Shown piece by piece: positions 8,549-16,055 of a DNA stretch of 64,000 nucleotides. The stretch's first letter is position 1, and each line of letters begins with the position of its first letter. The notes beneath the pieces were generated by a model that was not told the origin of the DNA, searched no databases, and saw only the letters and a list, made by a program, of their open reading frames with translations. The translations under genes were made by a program, and so were the position numbers. Where the stretch lies: contig NZ_JAESVA010000003.1 of NCBI RefSeq assembly GCF_020621385.1, positions 620,001 to 684,000 on the forward strand, given 5' to 3'. Origin of the DNA: Acidisoma cellulosilyticum (lineage in GTDB: Bacteria; Pseudomonadota; Alphaproteobacteria; Acetobacterales; Acetobacteraceae).

Positions 8549-9032
8549 CAGGGGGTCGGACGAGACGGAGACGGAAGCCCCGAAGCCGCGCCAGGTCGTC
8601 GAGATCTGGACCGATGGCGGCTGCAAGCCCAATCCCGGCCCGGGCGGCTGGGCCGCCATCCTGCGCTTCGGCGGGGCCGAGAAAGAATTATCGGGCGGGG
8701 ACCGCACCACCACCAATAACCGGATGGAATTGACGGCGGCGGCCGAAGCGCTGGAAGCTTTGACCCGGCCCTGCACGATCGTCCTCAACACCGACAGCGA
8801 ATATCTGCGCAATGGCATCACCCGCTGGCATGCCGGCTGGGTGCGCAAGAACTGGCGCAACGCGGCGGGCGACCCGGTCGCCAATATGGACCTCTGGCGC
8901 CGCATTCTGGATGCCGCCAAGCGGCATGAGATCGACTGGCGTTGGGTGCGCGGCCACGCCGGGGATGTCATGAACGAACGCGCCGATGTGCTGGCAACCC
9001 GCGCGCGGGAGGATATGCTCGCGGGCAGTTAA
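8538..9032 (+). CDS. rnhA: Ribonuclease HI
   Basis: RNase HI cleaves the RNA strand of RNA-DNA hybrids, removing primers and R-loops. All catalytic residues of the E. coli enzyme are recognisable: Asp26 in [13 protein letters not shown], Glu64 in MELTAA, Asp86 in TDSEY, His130 in RGHAG and Asp140 in RADVLA. I use ATG 8538, which overlaps the last codons of thrB and gives 164 residues. ATG 8517 in the same frame would add seven residues within thrB. The N-terminal 15 residues are acidic and not part of the fold. Confidence 0.96.
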   Translation: MSDNRGSDETETEAPKPRQVVEIWTDGGCKPNPGPGGWAAILRFGGAEKELSGGDRTTTNNRMELTAAAEALEALTRPCTIVLNTDSEYLRNGITRWHAGWVRKNWRNAAGDPVANMDLWRRILDAAKRHEIDWRWVRGHAGDVMNERADVLATRAREDMLAGS

Positions 9033-9034
9033 TC

Positions 9035-9064
9035 TTGCGCCCGCTGCGATCCGTCCGCTATAAA
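9035..9064 (+). promoter_or_regulatory. Candidate sigma-70 promoter for the leader ORF and ABC-F gene
   Basis: TTGCGC at 9035-9040 and TATAAA at 9059-9064 are separated by 18 bp, just after the rnhA stop. A start of transcription near 9071 would include the 21-codon ORF at 9104 and the hairpins upstream of the ABC-F gene. This is a visual match only. Confidence 0.4.
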
Positions 9065-9103
9065 AACGACGTTATGAATTCCAGCCAAAGGGAGGGTCGC
9101 GTG

Positions 9104-9169
9104 ATGCAGTTCTATCATTACCATAAGCGCGGTCCCGTTTTCGCCCTGCAGATGCGTTTGCAGGGCTGA
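9104..9169 (+). CDS. 21-residue leader peptide ORF upstream of the ABC-F gene
   Basis: The ORF begins with ATG 9104 behind the strong ribosome-binding site GGGAGG (9091-9096) and ends with TGA at 9167-9169. The peptide starts MQFYHYHKRGPVFALQ and is rich in aromatic and basic residues. GTG 9101 and ATG 9074 are in-frame alternative starts. An 8-bp hairpin covers its last codons, and its stop lies 125 bp upstream of the ABC-F start. The arrangement resembles ribosome-mediated attenuators that control antibiotic-resistance ABC-F genes, although no amino-acid run points to a specific tRNA. I do not recognise the peptide, and whether it is translated is unknown. Confidence 0.45.
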   Translation: MQFYHYHKRGPVFALQMRLQG

Positions 9170-9270
9170 TCAGGCGAGCCGCTCCGAAGTAGGCCTATAC
9201 TTCCGCGTCCTCATCGTCTGTCAGCTCATTCCCTTGAGCCTTCGTCCCTTCGCGCGGATCGCGCATCCGC
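9143..9270 (+). promoter_or_regulatory. Structured leader of the ABC-F gene: three hairpins
   Basis: Three perfect inverted repeats lie in order: GCCCTGCA/TGCAGGGC (9143-9150 with 9159-9166, inside the end of the leader ORF), GAAGTA/TACTTC (9186-9191 with 9198-9203), and GCGGAT/ATCCGC (9254-9259 with 9265-9270, about 10 bases before the region of the ABC-F ribosome-binding site). None has a uridine tail, so a Rho-independent terminator is not evident. Control at translation initiation is at least as likely. Confidence 0.4.
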
Positions 9271-9293
9271 CGGGGACCGAGAAAGACGATAGA

Positions 9294-10802
9294 ATGTCCC
9301 TGATCACCCTCGATGCCATCGGCATCACGCTCGGCTTGCCGATCTTCTCCAATCTCAGCCTGACGCTGCACAAAGGCGACCGCCTGGGCCTTGTCGCCGG
9401 CAACGGCCAGGGCAAATCGACGCTTCTGCAATTGCTGGCCGACAAGCGGCAGCCTTCCAGCGGCACCTGCCATTACGCGCGCAGTCTGGGCCTCGCCCTC
9501 ATGCCGCAGACGCCCGACAGCGATTGGCTGGCGCGAAGCGTCGAAGATGTCGTGATCGGAAACCTGCCGGCGGAAACGCGGGAATGGGACTCCTGGCGCG
9601 CTGCGGTGGCGTTGGAGGATATCGGCGTGCCGCCCGCCTTCTGGCAGCTGCCTTTGGGTCAGCTCAGCGGGGGCTGGCAGCGCATGGTTTTGCTCGCCCG
9701 CACCTGGGTGGGTGACCCCGACATCCTATTGCTGGATGAGCCGACCAATCATCTCGATTTCGAGCGGATCAGCCAGTTGCAGGCTTGGATCCTGCGCCTG
9801 CCGAAAGACAAGGCCCTGATCATCGCCAGCCATGACCGCGCTTTTCTGGATAGCGTCAGCAACCGTACGCTCTTCTTGCGCGCCGATGCGTCCCTGGATT
9901 TCGCGCAAAACTATACCGCCGCGCGCGCCAGTTTGGACAATAGGGACGAGGCGACAGCCCGGCGTTTCGAGACGGATCTCCGGCAGGCGGCGCAACTCCG
10001 CCGACAGGCCGCCAAGCTGCGCAATATCGGCATCAATTCCGGCTCCGACCTGCTGACGGTCAAAACAAAACAATTGAAGGACCGTGCGGAGCGGATCGAA
10101 GCGGCCGCGCGTCCTGCGCATCAGGCAGCGCGATCCGGGCTGATCCGCCTCAGCGACAGCGAAGCACGGGTGAAATTCCTGCTCGCTTTCGACAATGCCG
10201 TCATCAGCGCGCCGGACGGACGGCGCCTGTTCCGGACAGGGAAGTTATGGATCGCGCCCGGTGACCGCATCGTGCTGCTGGGGCCGAACGGCGCCGGCAA
10301 ATCCTGCCTCCTGACGCGGATAACGGCGGCGATCAGGGGAGAGGCCGTGCCGGGCATCACCTGTGCCGCCTCTGTCATTCCCGGCATCTGCGACCAGACG
10401 CTCAGTCATCTCCGCGCGGATGAGGTGCTGCATCATGCCATCCGCGACCGTTTCCTGATGGGCGATCAACCCATCCGCGCGCTGCTCGCCGGGGCCGGCT
10501 TTCCCTTGGACAAGCAGGGACAGACCTTGGCTCAACTATCGGGCGGACAGCGCGCCCGGCTTGCCATGCTCATCCTGCGCCTGGAACAGCCGAACCTTTT
10601 CCTGCTCGACGAACCGACCAATCATCTCGACATCGCAGGTCAGGAGGCGCTGGAAGCGGAGCTGACCAAGGCCGAGGCCGCCTGCCTCATGGTCTCTCAC
10701 GATCGGCACTTCATCGCGCAGGTCGCCAATCGCTTTCTATTGATCCGGGACGGAAGGCTGGACGAAATTGAAAAGCCTGCCACTGTCTCAGGCGAGGTCT
10801 GA
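9294..10802 (+). CDS. ABC-F family ATPase
   Basis: A soluble protein of 502 residues with two ABC ATPase domains and no membrane segments, as in ABC-F proteins, which act on the ribosomal E site and rescue or protect translation. The first domain has Walker A GNGQGKST (residues 36-43), LSGGW and LLLDEPTNHLD. The second has GPNGAGKS, LSGGQRARLAML and LLDEPTNHLD. The Arg/Ala-rich helical linker between them is short. ATG 9294 follows a GAGAAAG ribosome-binding site; an upstream TTG at 9234 is in frame but less likely. It could be a housekeeping Uup/EttA-like factor or an antibiotic-protection protein. The structured leader favours a regulated one. Confidence 0.9.
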   Translation: MSLITLDAIGITLGLPIFSNLSLTLHKGDRLGLVAGNGQGKSTLLQLLADKRQPSSGTCHYARSLGLALMPQTPDSDWLARSVEDVVIGNLPAETREWDSWRAAVALEDIGVPPAFWQLPLGQLSGGWQRMVLLARTWVGDPDILLLDEPTNHLDFERISQLQAWILRLPKDKALIIASHDRAFLDSVSNRTLFLRADASLDFAQNYTAARASLDNRDEATARRFETDLRQAAQLRRQAAKLRNIGINSGSDLLTVKTKQLKDRAERIEAAARPAHQAARSGLIRLSDSEARVKFLLAFDNAVISAPDGRRLFRTGKLWIAPGDRIVLLGPNGAGKSCLLTRITAAIRGEAVPGITCAASVIPGICDQTLSHLRADEVLHHAIRDRFLMGDQPIRALLAGAGFPLDKQGQTLAQLSGGQRARLAMLILRLEQPNLFLLDEPTNHLDIAGQEALEAELTKAEAACLMVSHDRHFIAQVANRFLLIRDGRLDEIEKPATVSGEV

Positions 10803-10954
10803 CCTTGGTCCTTGCGGAACGATTGTATTCACGGTCCGGCCGCATATTATGCCAAACTCGTTAAGACCAATTGACGAGATGACGGTTACTGATTTCCACT
10901 CGACTCTCCCTGGCCTGCTGCGGCCTTGTACAAGCGCCCCGGAATCTTTTCGCC

Positions 10955-11752
10955 ATGTCTCAGACAATTGGTATTGGTGTCGTCACCTATAATCGCCAGG
11001 CGGTTCTGTTCGATACGCTGAAGGCCATCGCGCAGCATACCGGGACCCTGGCGCATCTCATCGTCGCAGATGATGGATCAATGGACGACACCCGCGACGC
11101 TTTGCAGCACCACCGGATTCCCTTCGTCACCGGTGAAACTCGCGGCATGGCCTGGAACAAGAACCGTGCGCTTTTCTGGCTGGCCCATGTCAAGAAATGC
11201 GATCACATCATCATTCTCGAAGACAATACCGGACCGCAGGACGATGGCTGGGAAAAGCTTTGGATCGACGGCGCGCGTCGATACGGCCATGTGAACCTTG
11301 CCGGCCATTGGTTCGAGCATAGTTTCATCAGCGGATCGGGCAGCGCAGAAGACCCTATCCTCAGCCTTGATGTCTCCGGCCAGTGCAGCGCCTTCTCGCG
11401 CGAAGCGATCCTGTTCGGCGGTCTTCTGGACACAAGGTTCAAAGGCTTCGGTTTCGAACATGTGGAGCACACGATCCGCCTTATCCGGCTCGGATATGGC
11501 GGACGTCATGATTATGTCGAGGGGGAACTTCGGACCCTGTACTATCTCTTGAAGACGAGGATGACGCATGCCCCCACAGCAAGTTTCAACGATCCCGACA
11601 TCATCCGGTATAACCAGACACTTTGCCATGACCTGTTAAGGGACATGTCATTTCGATCCGGCATGCAAAACGAAGACGAGATAAAGACCCTTCGCGCAGA
11701 AATGGGCTTCACCACGGGTCGGGACGAGCAGACGCCATCTCTGGACCGCTGA
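10955..11752 (+). CDS. Family 2 glycosyltransferase
   Basis: The 265-residue protein begins with the GT-A nucleotide-sugar fold: IGVVTYNR near the N-terminus, then VADDGSMDDT with the conserved aspartates, and ILEDN near residue 89 in the position of the metal-binding DxD. The second half (GHWFEHSF, KGFGFEHVEHTIRL) is the acceptor side with a candidate catalytic Glu/His segment. The sugar and acceptor cannot be told. It stands alone between the ABC-F gene and the cupin operon, with about 150 bp upstream that contains a plausible TTGTAT/TATTAT promoter near 10824-10851. Confidence 0.82.
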   Translation: MSQTIGIGVVTYNRQAVLFDTLKAIAQHTGTLAHLIVADDGSMDDTRDALQHHRIPFVTGETRGMAWNKNRALFWLAHVKKCDHIIILEDNTGPQDDGWEKLWIDGARRYGHVNLAGHWFEHSFISGSGSAEDPILSLDVSGQCSAFSREAILFGGLLDTRFKGFGFEHVEHTIRLIRLGYGGRHDYVEGELRTLYYLLKTRMTHAPTASFNDPDIIRYNQTLCHDLLRDMSFRSGMQNEDEIKTLRAEMGFTTGRDEQTPSLDR

Positions 11753-11819
11753 ACCATCCAGGCTAGGCCGCCACCGACCTTGACCGCCAGATCCTCCCAA
11801 GGGCTTGCGTCCTGTCAGA

Positions 11820-11848
11820 TTGACAAAAAAGGGTCGTCCATCGACAAT
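11820..11848 (+). promoter_or_regulatory. Sigma-70-type promoter of the cupin-SDR-iclR operon
   Basis: TTGACA at 11820-11825 and GACAAT at 11843-11848 are separated by exactly 17 bp, a near-consensus promoter. The -10 hexamer touches the first of two palindromic operators, so a bound regulator would block RNA polymerase. Transcription would start about 60 bp before the cupin ATG. Confidence 0.6.
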
Positions 11849-11881
11849 CCATAATGCGGACAAAAAGTCCATAATATGGAC
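11847..11881 (+). promoter_or_regulatory. Two tandem palindromic operators, candidate IclR-family sites
   Basis: GTCCATAATATGGAC at 11867-11881 is a perfect 7-1-7 palindrome. ATCCATAATGCGGAC at 11847-11861 is a second copy differing at three positions. Their centres are 20 bp apart, about two helical turns, so two dimers could bind the same face of the DNA. The first overlaps the -10 box and the second covers the start of transcription. The third gene of the operon encodes an IclR-family regulator, the most likely ligand, which would make the operon autoregulated. Confidence 0.6.
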
Positions 11882-11915
11882 AATCGATTTACGAGACGAC
11901 CTGGGAGACCCCGTC

Positions 11916-12467
11916 ATGGACGCTGCGACCGACCCCCGCGCGGAAACGCTCGACGCCGAGACCTTGCGGCGCATGCCCTATCAAAAGCCGCAGCCCATGG
12001 AGATGATTCCGGATCTTGTCGTCGCCCCCGCCATCCCGACCGATGAGCGGCTTTGGGTGCCGCAGGCCGAAAACGTCTGGTTCCGCCCGCTCTGCCTCAA
12101 CCGCTCGGCCGGCTATTGGATGAACCTGCTGCGCGTGCGCAAATCCGGCGTCTTGAGCCGCCATCGCCACCCCGGCCCGGTCCATGCCTTCGTGCTCAAG
12201 GGCAGCTGGCGCTATCTGGAACATGATTGGATCGCGAGCGAAGGCTCCTACGCCTTCGAGCCGCCGGGCGAGACGCATACGCTGGTCGTCGATGAAGGCG
12301 TCACCGAGATGATCACCTATTTCCAGGTCAATGGCTGCATGTATTACGTCGATCCCTGGGGCAAGAATGTCGGCTATGAAGACGTCTTCACCAAGATAGA
12401 CATGTGCCGCGCGCATTTCGACAAGGTCGGCCTCGGCGCCGATTACGTCGATCAGTTCATTCGCTGA
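11916..12467 (+). CDS. Cupin protein, 2,4'-dihydroxyacetophenone dioxygenase family
   Basis: A single-domain cupin of 183 residues. The metal-binding histidines are in SRHRHPGPVHAFVLKG and PGETHTL, spaced as in the cupin fold, and the C-terminal MYYVDPWG/VGYEDVF segment resembles the dihydroxyacetophenone dioxygenase family, which cleaves a C-C bond next to a ketone using iron. The assignment is to the family; the substrate may differ because no aromatic pathway genes are nearby. The start at ATG 11916 follows GGGAG at 11902-11906. It is the first gene of an operon with an SDR (38 bp gap) and an IclR regulator, preceded by tandem operators. Confidence 0.78.
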   Translation: MDAATDPRAETLDAETLRRMPYQKPQPMEMIPDLVVAPAIPTDERLWVPQAENVWFRPLCLNRSAGYWMNLLRVRKSGVLSRHRHPGPVHAFVLKGSWRYLEHDWIASEGSYAFEPPGETHTLVVDEGVTEMITYFQVNGCMYYVDPWGKNVGYEDVFTKIDMCRAHFDKVGLGADYVDQFIR

Positions 12468-12504
12468 CCTTGGCTTGAGCGCATTGAACAAGGACGGGGC
12501 TGCG

Positions 12505-13224
12505 ATGACTTTTCTTCCTGACCTGCTCAAGGGCAAGACCGCCATCGTCACGGGTGCCACCTCGGGCATCGGTGCCGGCATCGCCGGCCATCTCGCTTCT
12601 CTCGGCGCGACAGTCTACGCGGCTGGATTGGGTGAGATGCAGGCCGATATCGCGCCGCATGTCACGGCCTATGCGCTGGATGTGACGGATGCCGCCGCTG
12701 TCGAGGCTTTTGTCGATAAAGTACCGGATATCGACATCCTCATCAATTGCGCTGGCATCATCAAACGCGGCGATGAGCATCGGCCGGAAGTCTTCGAACA
12801 GGTTCTGAACGTCAATCTGTTCGGCACCATGCGGCTTTGCGCTGCCGCGCGGCCCAAACTCGGCCAGCGGCAAGGGTGTATCGTCAACACGGCTTCCATG
12901 CTCAGCTTCTTCGGCGGCGGCCTGGTGCCGGGCTATGCCGCCAGCAAGGGCGGCGTCGCGCAGCTGACCAAGTCGCTCGCCATCGCCTATGCGCCGGAAG
13001 GCATTCGCGTCAATGCCGTCGCACCGGGCTGGATCGCAACACCCTTGACCCAGGCGCTGCAGGATGACCCGGCACGCGCGAAACCCATTCTGGATCGCAC
13101 GCCGCTCGGCCGCTGGGGAAGACCGCAGGATGTGGCAGAGGCCGTCACCTTCCTGTGCAGCCCGGCGGCCGCCTTCATCACCGGTGTCATCCTGCCCGTT
13201 GACGGCGGCTATCTCGTCGCTTAG
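12505..13224 (+). CDS. Short-chain dehydrogenase/reductase
   Basis: A classical SDR of 239 residues: TGATSGIG cofactor loop, NCAG motif, catalytic Ser in NTASM, YAASK (Tyr-x3-Lys) and a C-terminal VDGGYLVA. The sequence type resembles gluconate 5-dehydrogenases and 2-deoxygluconate 3-dehydrogenases that oxidise sugar acids, but substrate cannot be fixed from sequence alone. I chose ATG 12505 with AGGA about 10 bases upstream; the frame also opens at TTG 12475. It is the middle gene of the cupin-SDR-iclR operon, so it probably reduces or oxidises the substrate or product of the cupin enzyme. Confidence 0.88.
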   Translation: MTFLPDLLKGKTAIVTGATSGIGAGIAGHLASLGATVYAAGLGEMQADIAPHVTAYALDVTDAAAVEAFVDKVPDIDILINCAGIIKRGDEHRPEVFEQVLNVNLFGTMRLCAAARPKLGQRQGCIVNTASMLSFFGGGLVPGYAASKGGVAQLTKSLAIAYAPEGIRVNAVAPGWIATPLTQALQDDPARAKPILDRTPLGRWGRPQDVAEAVTFLCSPAAAFITGVILPVDGGYLVA

Positions 13225-13234
13225 CGGCAAAGCC

Positions 13235-14038
13235 ATGACCGCCATCCCTGACCCCGCAAAACTATCCCCGGACGTGCCCGGCACAGCCGTCATCGCCAAA
13301 ACGATGCGGCTGCTGCAAGCGGTGGCCGACGCCAAAGGTCCGGCAAAACTCGGAGATCTTTGCCGGCTGACCGGCTTTCCCCGCCCGACCGTTCATCGGC
13401 TCCTCGCGGTTCTGGCGGCCGAGGGCATGATCGTCGCGGACAATGCGTCCGGCGCCTTCACCCTTGGCCCGCGGCTCATCAGCCTCGCCTTCCTGGCCTG
13501 GGACGGATCGGACCTGCGCCGTATCGCGCAACCCTTCCTGGTCGCGTTGCGCGACAGCACGGATGAGACGGTTCATCTCGCGGTGCCGAGCGGCGCGGAG
13601 ATGGTCTATATCGACAAGCTCGAAAGCCGGCACGTCGTGCGCATGGCCTCCCGCATCGGCACGCGCGTTTCGCTGCATTCCAGTTCCGTCGGCAAGGCGT
13701 TTCTGGCAAGCCTGCCGGTGGCGGCGTTGGAAAAGCTGCTGCAAGGCCCACAGCCTCTTGCCTATACCCCGCATACAAAAACCGCCTGGCCGGATATCGG
13801 CGCCGAGATTTCGGCGACAAGATCGCGCGGCTATGCGCTCGACCTTCAGGAGAATGAGCTGGATATATGCTGCTTCGGCGCGGCGATTACCGGCGCCGAT
13901 GGAAAGGCGGCGGGCTGTATCAGCGTCAGCATGCCGCGTTATCGCTTCGAGGCCGGACAGGACCATACGATTCTGGAAGCGCTCAAAGACTGCGTGGCGA
14001 GGATTGCCCTTGCTTTGGCGGCCATGCCGCCCGGCTGA
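13235..14038 (+). CDS. IclR-family transcriptional regulator
   Basis: The 267-residue protein has an N-terminal winged helix-turn-helix (about residues 18-75, including GFPRPTVHRLLAVL) and a C-terminal effector-binding domain with SVGKAFLA and the closing CISVSMP region typical of IclR. ATG 13235 lies 10 bp after the SDR stop, so it is co-transcribed with the cupin and SDR genes. IclR proteins usually repress their own operons and release DNA on binding a carbon-source metabolite. The palindromes at 11847-11881 are the natural candidate operators. The frame continues upstream into the SDR gene, but that part is a shadow. Confidence 0.92.
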   Translation: MTAIPDPAKLSPDVPGTAVIAKTMRLLQAVADAKGPAKLGDLCRLTGFPRPTVHRLLAVLAAEGMIVADNASGAFTLGPRLISLAFLAWDGSDLRRIAQPFLVALRDSTDETVHLAVPSGAEMVYIDKLESRHVVRMASRIGTRVSLHSSSVGKAFLASLPVAALEKLLQGPQPLAYTPHTKTAWPDIGAEISATRSRGYALDLQENELDICCFGAAITGADGKAAGCISVSMPRYRFEAGQDHTILEALKDCVARIALALAAMPPG

Positions 14039-14056
14039 CCAAGCTCGCTGATCAAG

Positions 14057-14803
14057 CTAGATGACGCTCTCTGGCCGCCGACGTCGCGCAGGCTTGGGCA
14101 AGGCGGCCACCGGCCCAGCCCTCACCGGCCTCACTCCATCGGCCCGCCCAATATCGGCGACACCGGCTTCATAGGTCGTTTCGCTGCGCCCGATATGCAG
14201 ATCCAAAATCGCGAGCGCCGCAGCAAGGTCCCCCGCCGCGACGGCGGCCGCCATCTGCCCGTGCTCGGCAAAGGACTTGTCGGTATGGCACGGCTTCGCG
14301 GACAGATGCGTGCGAAGGGCCGCAATCTTGCCCGCATTCAGCGCATAGGCCTCGGCGATATAGCTATTGCCACAGAGATCAAAGATCGCCTTGTGATAGG
14401 CGGAATCGAGATCGAGGTAACGGCGTTCCTCGCCCGCAGCGCGCGCCTGTTCCATCTCCGCCACGCAGTCCCGCAAAGTGCTGGCCAGCAGAACAGGGTC
14501 GCGCGCGAAAGCGAGGCAGAAGGACGTACTCTCCAAAGTGCGCCGGAATTCGCAAAGCTGCCGAACGCCCGCTGAGGACAAGGTGAATACGAAGGCGCCG
14601 CGCTGCGGCACGATCCGTACCAGGCCTTCCAGGCGTAGCTGCGCCAAAGCTTCCCGGACCGGCGATTTGGAAACGCCAAAGCGCTCCGCCAGGACCCGCT
14701 CAGACAGCAGCTCACCCAGACGAAACTGACCGGAGACGATGTCATAGCGCAGATGATCGAGCACGACATCTGCCAGCGAGCTTGGCCGCTTGATTGGGGT
14801 CAT
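14057..14803 (-). CDS. GntR-family regulator, FadR subfamily
   Basis: The 248-residue protein has an N-terminal winged helix with the GntR recognition segment (RVLAERFGVSKSPVREAL) and an all-helical FCD effector domain whose metal-binding pattern includes DSAYHKAIFDLCGN and a later HGQM histidine. FadR-subfamily members typically sense carboxylic or sugar acids. I chose ATG 14803, giving the short N-terminus usual in the family; ATG 14833 and 14872 are in frame. It is divergent from the uronate-dehydrogenase-like gene and convergent with iclR, so it probably controls the 15086-17150 pair. I found no convincing FadR-type operator in the 282-bp divergent region. Confidence 0.9.
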   Translation of the reverse strand: MTPIKRPSSLADVVLDHLRYDIVSGQFRLGELLSERVLAERFGVSKSPVREALAQLRLEGLVRIVPQRGAFVFTLSSAGVRQLCEFRRTLESTSFCLAFARDPVLLASTLRDCVAEMEQARAAGEERRYLDLDSAYHKAIFDLCGNSYIAEAYALNAGKIAALRTHLSAKPCHTDKSFAEHGQMAAAVAAGDLAAALAILDLHIGRSETTYEAGVADIGRADGVRPVRAGPVAALPKPARRRRPESVI

Positions 14804-15085
14804 GAGGGTCTCAAGCAAAGAATGATCGCCCATCCTAGCAAGGCAATTGCGTCGCGTCACGCCGCACGGCATCGCGAGAAGCGCCGACCTCCCCTATTTA
14901 GTTGATATGGCATCTTACGTTTCCTTGAGCGGGTGGCAGCCTTACCCCTTGCCAAGTGGGGGTCTGCCCCTAAACTCAATACGGGCTTGGACCGAAGTCG
15001 GGCAGAAGACCCGCAGACCAGTCCGACGGGAAACAGTCGAGGACCCTCCAACGGCGCCAGCCGGATCGGAGGCGGAGGAATGCGC
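14804..15085. other. Divergent promoter region between gntR and the dehydrogenase gene
   Basis: No gene is supported here. The A/T-richer stretch around 14895-14925 is the likeliest control region. Only the ribosome-binding site GGAGGA at 15074-15079, which sets the start at 15086, is clear. No perfect palindrome longer than about 5 bp stood out. Confidence 0.4.
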
Positions 15086-16009
15086 ATGAACGGTCAAAGC
15101 CAATTCGCCAAGCCAGGCTCGGTCATGGTGACAGGGGCCGGCGGCAATCTGGGTGGCAAGGCCGTCGAAGCTCTGGGCGCTGCGCCCTGGTGCAAGCGCA
15201 TTATCGGCACCGTCTTCGGTGACGAGGCGCCGCAATTCTCCCCCGCCGCCCAGGCGAAACTGACCTTGATCCGCGCTGATCTCAGCCGGTTCGACCCGGC
15301 CTGGGATGATGCCATGGCGGGGGTCGAGGGTCTGCTGCATTGCGCCGCCGCCAATCCCGTGCCGGAAGCGACCTGGGAAGAAGCCGCCATCTCCTTCGAC
15401 ATGATCCAGGCGCTGGGCCTCGCAGCGCTGCGCCACGGCGTAAAACGGATGGTTTTTCTATCCTCCAACCATGTCATGGGCGGATATAAGGACCCTCCGC
15501 TTGCTGACCGGATTGGTCCCGGCCTGCTCACCACCACCTTGCCGCCCGCACCGGGCACGCATTGGAGCAATGGGCATGAGATGGTCGATTCCACCGGCTA
15601 TGCGGCCTCCAAATTGATGGGGGAGCGCTGTATGGCGCTCCTGGCCGCGGACTCCGCTGGCCGGCTCACCACCGTCACCATCCGGATCGGCTGGGTGCTG
15701 CGTGGTGACAACAAGGCGCGGGACGTCAACTTCTCCGGCACGCCCGGCGGTGTGGCGGCCGAGGGAGAGATGGATGCGGCGAGCACCACCGCGCTGCGCT
15801 GGTTCCGCGCCATGTGGCTATCCAACCGGGATTTCACGCAGCTCATCGAAAAAAGCCTGACGGCGGATCCTGCCGCCTGGCCGGGTCCCGCCATTCTTGT
15901 GAACGGCAATTCGCGCAACCAGAACAAGGGTTGGAGCGTAGAGGAAGCGGAGCGCTGGCTCGGCTTCGACCCAAAGGATGATCTCTACGCCGAGCTTGAG
16001 AAAAGCTAG
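15086..16009 (+). CDS. NAD(P)-dependent oxidoreductase, uronate dehydrogenase-like
   Basis: An extended-SDR (NAD-dependent epimerase/dehydratase) fold of 307 residues: TGAGGNLGGK Rossmann loop (16-25), SSNHVMGGY, and the catalytic YAASK at Tyr171-Lys175. The SSNHxxG segment followed by Yx3K is the pattern of uronate dehydrogenases, which oxidise galacturonate or glucuronate to the aldarolactone. GGAGGA ends 6 bases before ATG 15086; the ATG at 15080 is too close to it. A lactonase gene follows 46 bp downstream and a sugar-acid type GntR regulator is divergent, which fits an oxidative hexuronate route. The exact substrate is inference. Confidence 0.8.
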   Translation: MNGQSQFAKPGSVMVTGAGGNLGGKAVEALGAAPWCKRIIGTVFGDEAPQFSPAAQAKLTLIRADLSRFDPAWDDAMAGVEGLLHCAAANPVPEATWEEAAISFDMIQALGLAALRHGVKRMVFLSSNHVMGGYKDPPLADRIGPGLLTTTLPPAPGTHWSNGHEMVDSTGYAASKLMGERCMALLAADSAGRLTTVTIRIGWVLRGDNKARDVNFSGTPGGVAAEGEMDAASTTALRWFRAMWLSNRDFTQLIEKSLTADPAAWPGPAILVNGNSRNQNKGWSVEEAERWLGFDPKDDLYAELEKS

Positions 16010-16055
16010 AAGCCTGTCCCCGTCCAAGACGCAAAACTGTTGCTGGGAGAAAATG

